A stretch of DNA of 64,000 nt from Alterisphingorhabdus sp051668705 (GTDB taxonomy: Bacteria; Pseudomonadota; Alphaproteobacteria; Sphingomonadales; Sphingomonadaceae): positions 992,001-1,056,000 of the forward strand of contig NZ_CP196351.1 in NCBI RefSeq assembly GCF_051668705.1, read 5' to 3'. The notes below the pieces were generated by a model. It worked only from the letters and a program-made list of their open reading frames with translations, was not told the DNA's origin and ran no database searches. A program made the position numbers and the translations under genes. Below are positions 25,223-33,047 of the stretch, one piece after another; the first letter of the stretch is position 1, and every line of letters begins with the position of its first letter.

Positions 25223-26557
25223 TTAGCTCGCGAGCGCCTTTTGTTCACGCGGAACTCTGTGGCCCGCGTCCACAAAGAGGGTTGCGATTGCACCGACAAT
25301 CATAAGTGCTCCGCCCAGCATCAACACATTACGCGGGTCACCGCCCAGAACTGGGTTGTAAATCAGCGGCATCGTCAATGTCTGGAACAGCATGGGAATA
25401 ACGATGAACATGTTGAAGATGCCCATGTAGATACCATTGCGTTCCGCCGGGATTGAATCGGCCAGCATTACATAGGTGTTCCCCATCATCCCAGCCCAGC
25501 CAATACCAATGCCGAGCATGAGCGCAAAGAGAGCGGGTGCCGTCTCAACTCCAGGAATGAGCAGCATCGCAATTCCCGACGCTGTCAGGCACACTGCATG
25601 CACAAATCGCGCGCCCAGCTTCGCCACGATTGGGATCAGCAATAACGCCCCAATGAAGGCAATGAAGTTGTACAAAGCGCCCGCCTGCTGCGTGGTCAGC
25701 GTCGCTTCGCGAAATGCAGCGCTGGACGGGTCGGACGTATCGTAGAGTGAGCGCCCCACCGCGAAAGTGATGTACTGCCAGTAAGCAAACATCGCGTACC
25801 ATTGGCACAGCATCGCAACCGCAAGTTGTCGCATCGGCTTTGGCATGTCGCGGATCGCATCGACGATTTCTGCAAAGGTGTCCTTCACGGTCAACGGCTT
25901 CTGCTCGAGAACGGACTTTTCATCCTCGGTCATTGGCAGCTCGGGAACGCGCCAGACCGACCAGACGATCGTCGAAATCGAGAGGATCGCGCCGATAATA
26001 AAGGCGATGCGAACGATTACCGGAATGCCGTTATCGTCCAGCACGTCTTGCGCAACAAAGGCCGTCAGCAAAGTGGGCGCAAGATAGGACAGGGTTTGCG
26101 CAAGGCCCGTGAAAGCACTTTGAGTCAGAAAGCCGATCGATCTTTGGTTTGGTACGAGCCGGTCAGCGACATAGGCACGGTAGGGCTCCATGGTGATGTT
26201 ATTCCCAGCATCAAGAATCCAGAGCAGCGATGCCGCCATCCAAAGCGTGGATGAATACGGCATCAAGAATAGGCTGATAGTGCAGATGATCGCGCCGATC
26301 AGGAAGTAAGGCGTGCGCCGTCCGAAACGCGTGTTGGTGCGATCACTCATCGCACCGACAATCGGCTGGATAATGAGGCCGGTCATGGGACCTGCAAGCC
26401 AAAGGAGCGGCATGGTTGCTTCATCCGCCCCGAGAAATCCGTAGATCGGTCCCATGTTGGCTTGTTGCAGGCCGAAACTGAATTGCAGCCCGAAGAAGCC
26501 GATGTTCATTTCGATGATTCGCAGCAGCGAAAGCCGAGGCTTTACGGCGGTTTGCAT
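25223..26557 (-). CDS. SUT-like sugar/proton symporter (GPH/MFS type)
   Basis: A 444-residue transporter with about 12 membrane spans. The N-terminal part, GLQFSFGLQQANMGPIYGFL then LLWLAGPMTGLIIQPIVGAMSD and TRFGRRTPYFLIG, closely resembles plant and bacterial SUT sucrose/H+ symporters, including the RFGRR loop. With a GH68 sucrase and a fructokinase in the same locus, sucrose uptake across the inner membrane is the best inference; maltose-type disaccharides are alternatives. I chose the start at 26557 (MQTAVKP), with AGAGGA upstream, over the ATG six codons earlier. It is divergent from the TonB receptor. Confidence 0.85.
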   Translation of the reverse strand: MQTAVKPRLSLLRIIEMNIGFFGLQFSFGLQQANMGPIYGFLGADEATMPLLWLAGPMTGLIIQPIVGAMSDRTNTRFGRRTPYFLIGAIICTISLFLMPYSSTLWMAASLLWILDAGNNITMEPYRAYVADRLVPNQRSIGFLTQSAFTGLAQTLSYLAPTLLTAFVAQDVLDDNGIPVIVRIAFIIGAILSISTIVWSVWRVPELPMTEDEKSVLEQKPLTVKDTFAEIVDAIRDMPKPMRQLAVAMLCQWYAMFAYWQYITFAVGRSLYDTSDPSSAAFREATLTTQQAGALYNFIAFIGALLLIPIVAKLGARFVHAVCLTASGIAMLLIPGVETAPALFALMLGIGIGWAGMMGNTYVMLADSIPAERNGIYMGIFNMFIVIPMLFQTLTMPLIYNPVLGGDPRNVLMLGGALMIVGAIATLFVDAGHRVPREQKALAS

Positions 26558-26628
26558 AATCTCAAATCCTCTCATTTGCCGTTATGTTACCGGCGTTGTG
26601 GCATTTTCGTGACATAGATTGCGCACAA

Positions 26629-26644
26629 TTGCAATCGTTTGCAA
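26629..26644. promoter_or_regulatory. LacI-type operator 1
   Basis: TTGCAATCGTTTGCAA, a 16-base palindrome with one mismatch, in the divergent promoter region of the sucrose locus. Its centre is 24 bases from that of operator 2, so two repressor dimers could bind on nearly the same helix face. Confidence 0.75.
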
Positions 26645-26652
26645 TTTTCCTG

Positions 26653-26668
26653 TTGCAATCGATTGCAA
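26653..26668. promoter_or_regulatory. LacI-type operator 2
   Basis: TTGCAATCGATTGCAA, a perfect 16-base palindrome (18 bases with the flanking G and C), 60 bases before the TonB receptor start. It has the central CG step typical of LacI/GalR operators. Confidence 0.82.
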
Positions 26669-26728
26669 CGAGATTATGCATTAATGCGAATCGCGCAAAA
26701 TGGTGCGAACACAAAGGAGAGTTTTGCT

Positions 26729-29170
26729 ATGAAGTTCCGTCACGCTTTGGCCTTTGGCGTTGCGCTAAGTGCCTTTTCCACCCCCGCTTTTGCTCAGGAT
26801 CAGGAAGCTGCTTCTGAGAACGGTAGCGAGATCATCGTTACCGCCGTTGCGCGCGGTCAAAACCGTTTGGAGAGCTCGGTTTCGGTCAGTTCCGTAAGCG
26901 CAGAGCAAATTGCCGATCTTGCCCCGCCTTCTTCGGCTGACCTTATCCGCCAAATCCCCGGAATCCGCTCGGAAGCCTCGGGCGGCGAAGGCAACGCCAA
27001 CATCGCTGTGCGCGGGTTGCCTGTTTCAACCGGCGGTGCGCGCTATATCCAACTTCAGGAAGACGGACTGCCCGTTCTCGAGTTTGGCGATATCATTTTT
27101 GGCAACGCCGACAACTTCCTGCGCGCCGACCGCAATGTTGCGCGCGTCGAGGCGGTTCGCGGTGGCTCTGCCTCCACATTTGCTTCGAACGCCCCAGGCG
27201 GTGTGATCAACTTCATCTCAAAGACTGGTCAGCGCGAAGGTGGCGCAATCCAAGGCACTGTGGGGGTCGACTTTGAAACCTACCGCGTTGACTTCGATTA
27301 TGGCGCACCGCTTGCCGACGATCTCTATTTCCACGTCGGCGGCTTCTATCGCACCGGAGAAGGGCCGCGCGATATTGGCTATAACGGCTTCGACGGGGGC
27401 CAGCTCAAGGCCAACCTGACAAAGGAATTCGATGGTGGATACGTCCGCTTCCACGCCAAATTCCTTGATGACAGCACTCCCACCATCCTGCCGCAGCCGG
27501 TCTTTGTCGGCGGTACGGACAGCGACCCTGATTACAACGCCATTCCCGGGTTCGATCCGCGTTCGGATTCGTTGTATAGCCCCCTGATCACGACCGCTCT
27601 GACACTCGATGGTGGCAACAATCCGACGACCTTTAACATCAACGATGGTCTATCGGTTGAATCGCAGGCCTTCGGTGTTGAAGCCGAGATCGACGTAGGC
27701 TCCGGTTGGACGCTAACCAATCGCTTCCGTTATGCGAACAACTCCGGCAGCTTTGTTTCTCCCTTCCCGGCAAGTGCTGGCGCGGCGCAGGACATCGCTG
27801 ATGGCATTGGCGGCGCTGGATCAAGCATCGTCTTCGCGACAGGTCCGAACGCCGGTTCGACGGCGGACGCGGCGAGCATTGGTGGAAATGGCTTGCTCAC
27901 CAATGTCGTGCTCTTCAACACGCGTTTGAACAGCCTCGACAACATCACCAACGACTTCCGCATCTCGAAAGACTTCGACTTTGGTGGCGGTTCTGCGACC
28001 TTTACCAGCGGCTTCTACCTCTCACGTCAGGATGTTGACACCGATTGGCTTTGGACCTCCTTCGTCCAGACCGTTGAGGGCGATGGCAATGCAGTTCTGG
28101 TCGACATCGTCGATGCAGGCGGCAACACCGTAACAGACAACGGCGTTGTGGGCTTTGGCGCAAACTTCTTCGGCAACTGCTGCCGCCGTAATTACGACGT
28201 GCAATACAGCACTTATGCGCCTTTCGCATCGCTTGCGTTTGAGTTTGACCGTCTGACCGTGGATGCCAGCATTCGTTATGACTATGGCGATGCCAACGGC
28301 ACGATTACTGGCGATGGCCCCGTCATTGACTTTGACTTCAACAATGATGGCGTGATCAGCACGCCTGAATCGCAGACCTCTGTACTTCCGTTGGGTGATG
28401 CGAGCCCGGTTAATTACGACTTTGATTATTTCTCTTGGTCGCTCGGTGCCAATTATCTGCTGACAGACGACCTCGGCATTTTCGCACGGTACAGCCAGGG
28501 CGGACGTCACACTGCCGACCGCAGCCTGTTCTCGCCCGCAGTCAGCAGGACCGATGGCGGCCTGCCGGGCGGCGATGATGGTGTGATTGCCGATGTCAAT
28601 CAGCTTGAAATGGGCCTGAAGTATCAGGGGAGTGGGCTGTCGATCTACGCCACCGGCTTCTATGCAGAAACCAGCGAAACAAACGTCGAAATCGCGCCGC
28701 TGCTTCTGACAGACACGGACTACGAAGCCTACGGTATTGAGCTTGAGGGTTCGTATTCGACCGGACCGTTCACCCTGAGCGCTGGCGCCACTTGGACCGA
28801 TGCTGAAATCACGGACTCGCTCAACGCAGCGATCATCGGCAACACGCCACGCCGTCAGGCAGACTTCGTCTATCAGGCGACAGCGCAATATGACGACGGC
28901 TTCTTTAAAGTGGGCGCCAATCTGATCGGCACCACGGACAGCTTCACGCAAGACAATAACCAGCTTGAGCTTCCCGCTTATACGCAGGTTAATGCATTCT
29001 TCGCAATTCGTCCTGTTGACCGGGTCGAAGTGGCGCTCAATGCTACCAACCTGTTCAACAGCGAGGGCTTTACCGAGGCAGAAGAAGGATCGATCCCGGC
29101 CAACGGTATCGTAAGGGCACGCTCTATCGCGGGCCGTACGATCGCGGCGTCGGTACGTTTCGAATTTTGA
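26729..29170 (+). CDS. TonB-dependent outer-membrane receptor, probably for sucrose
   Basis: An 813-residue TonB-dependent receptor. The start at 26729 has AAAGGAGA upstream and gives a signal peptide MKFRHALAFGVALSAFSTPAFA. A plug domain follows (SEIIVTA TonB-box-like start, IRQIPGIRSEASGGEGNANIAVRGL, VEAVRGGSASTFASNAPGGVINFI), then a 22-strand-type barrel ending in phenylalanine (SVRFEF). The position, divergent from a SUT-like transporter and under LacI-type operators, suggests outer-membrane uptake of sucrose or a related saccharide, comparable to SuxA of the Xanthomonas sux locus. The substrate is inferred from context only. Confidence 0.88.
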   Translation: MKFRHALAFGVALSAFSTPAFAQDQEAASENGSEIIVTAVARGQNRLESSVSVSSVSAEQIADLAPPSSADLIRQIPGIRSEASGGEGNANIAVRGLPVSTGGARYIQLQEDGLPVLEFGDIIFGNADNFLRADRNVARVEAVRGGSASTFASNAPGGVINFISKTGQREGGAIQGTVGVDFETYRVDFDYGAPLADDLYFHVGGFYRTGEGPRDIGYNGFDGGQLKANLTKEFDGGYVRFHAKFLDDSTPTILPQPVFVGGTDSDPDYNAIPGFDPRSDSLYSPLITTALTLDGGNNPTTFNINDGLSVESQAFGVEAEIDVGSGWTLTNRFRYANNSGSFVSPFPASAGAAQDIADGIGGAGSSIVFATGPNAGSTADAASIGGNGLLTNVVLFNTRLNSLDNITNDFRISKDFDFGGGSATFTSGFYLSRQDVDTDWLWTSFVQTVEGDGNAVLVDIVDAGGNTVTDNGVVGFGANFFGNCCRRNYDVQYSTYAPFASLAFEFDRLTVDASIRYDYGDANGTITGDGPVIDFDFNNDGVISTPESQTSVLPLGDASPVNYDFDYFSWSLGANYLLTDDLGIFARYSQGGRHTADRSLFSPAVSRTDGGLPGGDDGVIADVNQLEMGLKYQGSGLSIYATGFYAETSETNVEIAPLLLTDTDYEAYGIELEGSYSTGPFTLSAGATWTDAEITDSLNAAIIGNTPRRQADFVYQATAQYDDGFFKVGANLIGTTDSFTQDNNQLELPAYTQVNAFFAIRPVDRVEVALNATNLFNSEGFTEAEEGSIPANGIVRARSIAGRTIAASVRFEF

Positions 29171-29178
29171 TGCTATGC

Positions 29179-29225
29179 ATAAGGGCCGACCAGTCATCTC
29201 CCTGTTGGTCGGCCCTTATCTTTTC
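29179..29225 (+). terminator. Strong terminator after the TonB receptor
   Basis: Arms ATAAGGGCCGACCA (29179-29192) and TGGTCGGCCCTTAT (29206-29219) are perfectly complementary and followed by CTTTTCT. It separates the receptor from the sucrase-kinase pair, which may therefore depend on read-through or a promoter of its own. Confidence 0.9.
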
Positions 29226-29249
29226 TAACCGATTGTTTAAGGTGTTGGC

Positions 29250-30365
29250 ATGACGACCGCCTGGACCGCTGACTGTGTGCGCAAGATCAAATCCTCACGC
29301 ATTCCGCGCATTCCAATAATCAAAGATAATTGTCCTGGCACCCTCGATGCTAGGCGGGTCTATTGGGATATGTGGCCGATACAGGACCAGGACGGCCGCG
29401 TCGCGTCAATCCAAGGGCGCGAACTATGGATGGCCTTGTCCGCACCCGATCGCGGTGATCCAAGCTTACGCCACTTTGAGGCGAAAATTCGTCTTATCGA
29501 GCGCAGGTCAGGAAACTGGTTCGATCTCGGTGACGTTCTCCCTGAATTCACCGTCGACTATGAGCGCGAATGGGCGGGTTCTGCTGTCACCGATGGCGAA
29601 GGCGTTAGCCTGTACTTCACTGCTGCCGGAACAAATCAGCGTCCTGGAGGCTATCAACAGCGCCTCGTGGAGTCGCATGCGATTATCGGGCCAAATGGCC
29701 TGCCGGACGCGTGGATTGAGCCCCGCGCATCAATCAGCGAATTAGCGCCTGAATACATGCTCGCAGACGCGCATGAAGGGGAGGCAGGCAAGATCAAGGC
29801 GTTCCGTGATCCGGCCTATTTCCGCGATCCTGCCGACGGGCAGGAATATTTGATCTTCACCGCGTCTCTTTCCGGTACCGAAAGCGACTACAACGGCGCT
29901 GTCGGGATTGCCCGGCAGACCGACGACGGATGGGAGCTGTTGCCACCCCTAATCCACGCTGATGGCGTCAACAATGAACTAGAACGCGCGCACGTCGTCT
30001 TTCACCAAGGTTGCTACTACGCGCTTTGGGCGACCCAGCGCTCGACATTCGCACCCGGCCTGAGCCATGCGCCCAACGGACTGTACGGCATGGTTTCCGA
30101 CAGTCTGATGGGCGATTATCGTCCACTCAATGGATCGGGTCTGGTACTCGCCAACCCTGATGAGGAGCCTCTCCAAAGCTACAGCTGGTTTGTGACGCGC
30201 GAGCTTCTCGTTTCCAGCTTCGTCGATTTTCGCGGCTTGAAGGGCGAACCGGTTCCTACCGATCCCGTCGAAGCCAACAAACTGTTTGGCGGCGTACCTG
30301 CTCCACTCTTGAAACTGACCATAGATGGTGATTGCTGCGAACTTGCGGAATCGGTGGAGGCATGA
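29250..30365 (+). CDS. Glycoside hydrolase family 68 sucrase
   Basis: A 371-residue GH68 enzyme of the levansucrase/beta-fructofuranosidase group. The three catalytic carboxylates can be placed by motif: nucleophile D40 in YWDMWP, transition-state stabiliser D187 in FRDP, and acid/base E245 in NNELERAHVVF. The EWAGSAV segment is also family-typical. No signal peptide is visible. Gram-negative GH68 enzymes can be secreted without one, but pairing with an inner-membrane SUT-like transporter and a fructokinase favours an intracellular enzyme that splits sucrose into glucose and fructose. Levan formation cannot be excluded. AAGG lies 8 bases before the ATG. The last four bases overlap the kinase start. 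Confidence 0.88.
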   Translation: MTTAWTADCVRKIKSSRIPRIPIIKDNCPGTLDARRVYWDMWPIQDQDGRVASIQGRELWMALSAPDRGDPSLRHFEAKIRLIERRSGNWFDLGDVLPEFTVDYEREWAGSAVTDGEGVSLYFTAAGTNQRPGGYQQRLVESHAIIGPNGLPDAWIEPRASISELAPEYMLADAHEGEAGKIKAFRDPAYFRDPADGQEYLIFTASLSGTESDYNGAVGIARQTDDGWELLPPLIHADGVNNELERAHVVFHQGCYYALWATQRSTFAPGLSHAPNGLYGMVSDSLMGDYRPLNGSGLVLANPDEEPLQSYSWFVTRELLVSSFVDFRGLKGEPVPTDPVEANKLFGGVPAPLLKLTIDGDCCELAESVEA

Positions 30366-31237
30366 GTTCGACGGGTAAACCGCTATTGGGCGGTATTGAG
30401 GCTGGCGGAACCAAGTTCGTGCTTGCGGTGGGACACTCACCGACCGAGATCATCGAACGGTATGAAATTCCTACGCGCGATCCTGCGACGACACTGGCTC
30501 AGGCAGGCGATTGGTTTGAGGGGAAGGGACTGATCAGCGCACTTGGAATTGCGAGCTTTGGTCCTGTCAATCTTGATCGTGCATCACCGCGCTGGGGTCA
30601 CATAACCAACACACCCAAGCCAGGCTGGGCAAATTGCAATTTGGCCGGTTACTTCGCTGAGCGCTTTGGAGTGCCAGTCGGCTTCGATACAGACGTGAAC
30701 GGAGCCACGCTCGCTGAATATCAGCACGGCGCCGGAAAGGGAGCATCATCGCTTGCCTACATCACCGTCGGGACCGGCATTGGTGGAGGTCTCGTGTTTG
30801 ACGGACAGGCTGTCCATGGAGCTGCGCATCCAGAGATGGGTCACATCTTCCCGCGCCGCCATGGCGATGATCGCGCATTCAAAGGAATATGCCCTCACCA
30901 TGGCGACTGCCTCGAAGGGTTGGCGAGCGGTCCGGCTATCAAAGCGCGTTGGGGAGCGTCGCTTTCCGAGTTACCCACGGATCACATCGCGCATGAAATC
31001 ATCGCCAGTTATCTGGCTCAGCTAGCGCACTCCCTGATCGCTATGACGGCAGTCGAGATTATCGTTTTCGGCGGTGGCGTCATGAAGACGGGTGGCTTGC
31101 TTGAGCGTGTGGACCGGAAGGCATCGGAACTCGGCGCACGATATTTTCCAGGCGGGTCAAAGCACAAGACCGTCTCGCCAGACCTAGATCAAAATGCTGG
31201 GCTCGCAGGAGCGCTAATGCTTGCGCCCTTGGTTTGA
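30362..31237 (+). CDS. ROK-family fructokinase
   Basis: A 291-residue ROK sugar kinase. Its ATG overlaps the sucrase stop as ATGA and has GGAGG just upstream, so translation is coupled. The ATP-binding GGIEAGGTKFVLAVG motif, the catalytic aspartate in FDTDVNGATLAE, and the GTGIGGGLVFDGQAVHG loop are present. The zinc site EMGH ... CPHHGDCLEGLASG has the form seen in the Bacillus-type (YdhR/GmuE-like) fructokinases rather than in glucokinases. It would phosphorylate the fructose released by the GH68 enzyme to fructose 6-phosphate in the cytoplasm. The ORF has an upstream in-frame ATG at 30332 inside the sucrase gene, which I consider unused. Confidence 0.9.
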   Translation: MSSTGKPLLGGIEAGGTKFVLAVGHSPTEIIERYEIPTRDPATTLAQAGDWFEGKGLISALGIASFGPVNLDRASPRWGHITNTPKPGWANCNLAGYFAERFGVPVGFDTDVNGATLAEYQHGAGKGASSLAYITVGTGIGGGLVFDGQAVHGAAHPEMGHIFPRRHGDDRAFKGICPHHGDCLEGLASGPAIKARWGASLSELPTDHIAHEIIASYLAQLAHSLIAMTAVEIIVFGGGVMKTGGLLERVDRKASELGARYFPGGSKHKTVSPDLDQNAGLAGALMLAPLV

Positions 31238-31822
31238 TGTCCGCTTTTAAGGTTTCCTTGTCGCGCATCTAATGCCTGAAACTGGGGCGCATTGCAGCTA
31301 TTTGCTTGATCAATCTAGCAACGCAGTTCGTCCATACGATGTGCGAGATAAATGCAGTAAAATCAGATTGATAGACGATGCTACAGGCTCTATTGTGGGC
31401 CTTTCTAGAAGGACACCGAAATTCGGCGAATAAATTCAACATGTTATGCCGTTAGTGTGATGTCTCTTCTGGCACCATTTGACTGTTCGCCAAAGTACGA
31501 GAATGTCTTGAAAACCCCTCAAGTCTGGTAAAAATGAGCATGTTTGGGTAGTTAATGTCCTGCTATGTTGCGTGCGCAACTGTCATTTAATGGGGCCATG
31601 TAAGGTACATTCTTACTCCCGCTCACTTGTTTACAAAGTGAAGTCCCGAAATGGGGCTAGTAATCATAAAATGGAAGCTTTTCAGTCATTTGTTTAACCG
31701 TCCAAAAAGGCGGAAGCTAAAGTGCTTCCTACAGCATTCCCTAAGAGTTCAAAGTTTTGGGCCTTAAATTATCAAAGTCCAGCGTTATTGAAGCCCTGTC
31801 GGATCAAGTTTAGATAGGAACA
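31238..31822. other. Intergenic region at the right end of the island
   Basis: 585 bases without a credible gene. Base composition falls from the G+C-rich island to an A+T-richer sequence in the first 150 bases. It contains a near-copy of the tRNA-Leu 3' end (see 31464-31477). The final part carries AGGA before the AraC-type gene start. Confidence 0.6.
31464..31477 (+). repeat. Possible attachment-site remnant (tRNA-Leu 3' end)
   Basis: CTCTTCTGGCACCA matches the last 15 bases of tRNA-Leu, CTCTTCTGGGCACCA at 23763-23777, except for one missing G, in the same orientation. The pair brackets the G+C-rich sucrose genes, as expected for left and right attachment sites. Confidence 0.45.
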
Positions 31823-32857
31823 ATGATTCTTCTGGATGCTTTTATAAGATTTACCGGCGTTGGATTGCTTGTTTTGCTGGCGGTTCTGACGATCCGAGAT
31901 CTTAGGAAATGGCATGGTGCACCTTATCTTTTTTTGGCCAGCTTCACTGTTTTGGCAACATATCTAGGCCTGACTATTCCAGAGTTTCGACTGCCAGAAC
32001 CAGTGCATATTTTTGTTCGGATTATTGATATACCCAATCTTGCCTTGGTCTGGCTCTTTTCTTTAACATTATTTGCGCAGAAATTCACATTGCGATGGTT
32101 TCATATCGTGGCAGTTGCATTGTACAGCCTGCCCATTTCTATCATCCGGCTTTATCAATTTGAGATTATTGACTTGGAGCCTGAACCCTTTCTGTTTGTA
32201 GCAGAGATATTTTCCATTGCGCTTGTAGGACATTTGATTTTTGCAACTTTATATGGGCGCGGTGACGACCTGCTTGAGAAAAGACGGCGTGCCAGAATCT
32301 ATTTTGTGATCGTGATTTGTTTTGTTGCCACCGTCACAACATTTATCAGCACGGATATGTTTCTTCCATATAAGGTCGATTACGGGACATTATGGATTAT
32401 ATCGGTATGGCCTGGGATCGTCTGGACCTGCTATTGGCTTTTCGGTGCGAAGCGAGATGCTTTGGCTTTTGGAGATCAAGCCTCTGTCAAAGCCGTGCAG
32501 GACCCTGTTGACCAAAAGCTGTTGGCACAGCTTGAAGACATTATGCAATCTGACGAGGTCTTTAAAGCAGCTGATCTGACCATTGTGGCATTGGCGAAAA
32601 AGATGACAGTGACACAGCACCGCTTGCGCGAACTGATCAACCAAAGGTTAGGACATCAGAACTTTAATGGGTATGTGAACAGTTATAGAATTGCCGCAGT
32701 CAAAGCGGCCTTTCGTGATCCAGAGAAAGCACAACTTCCCATTCTGACTATTGCGCTTGATTGTGGTTTTAACTCACTCACAACGTTTAACCGCGCATTC
32801 CGAGAAAGCGAAAACATTACGCCATCGGTATATCGACAACAATTTAGCGAAGCATAA
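31823..32857 (+). CDS. Membrane-anchored AraC-family regulator
   Basis: A 344-residue protein with an N-terminal membrane domain of about six or seven hydrophobic segments (residues 5-210) and a C-terminal AraC-type DNA-binding domain (about 235-344). The latter shows LAKKMTVTQHRLRELINQRLG as the first helix-turn-helix and ILTIALDCGFNSLTTFNRAFRE as the second, the conserved AraC signature. Such proteins sense a signal at or in the membrane and bind DNA directly. No partner is identified, but the beta-lactamase-fold hydrolase 190 bases downstream in the same direction is a plausible target. AGGA precedes the ATG. Confidence 0.85.
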   Translation: MILLDAFIRFTGVGLLVLLAVLTIRDLRKWHGAPYLFLASFTVLATYLGLTIPEFRLPEPVHIFVRIIDIPNLALVWLFSLTLFAQKFTLRWFHIVAVALYSLPISIIRLYQFEIIDLEPEPFLFVAEIFSIALVGHLIFATLYGRGDDLLEKRRRARIYFVIVICFVATVTTFISTDMFLPYKVDYGTLWIISVWPGIVWTCYWLFGAKRDALAFGDQASVKAVQDPVDQKLLAQLEDIMQSDEVFKAADLTIVALAKKMTVTQHRLRELINQRLGHQNFNGYVNSYRIAAVKAAFRDPEKAQLPILTIALDCGFNSLTTFNRAFRESENITPSVYRQQFSEA

Positions 32858-33047
32858 AGATCATTAATAACAATGACTTGCGAAATTGGTTATAGTTTTC
32901 GCGAAATCGACAAGACCAGTTGGGTCACTTTCACTAGCTAGGCCAAGTCGATTGAAGTTGCTTTCAAAGATACAGAGACAAGTTGATCGATATTGGTTCT
33001 TATAACGTGGCAAAGCTGACACTATTTGGCTTGGAAAGATCTATAAC

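Noticed and set aside
28022..29197. A 391-codon open frame on the - strand opposite the TonB receptor.
   Set aside because: The receptor on the + strand has a signal peptide, plug motifs and C-terminal Phe; the antisense frame shows no recognisable domain and overlaps the terminator.
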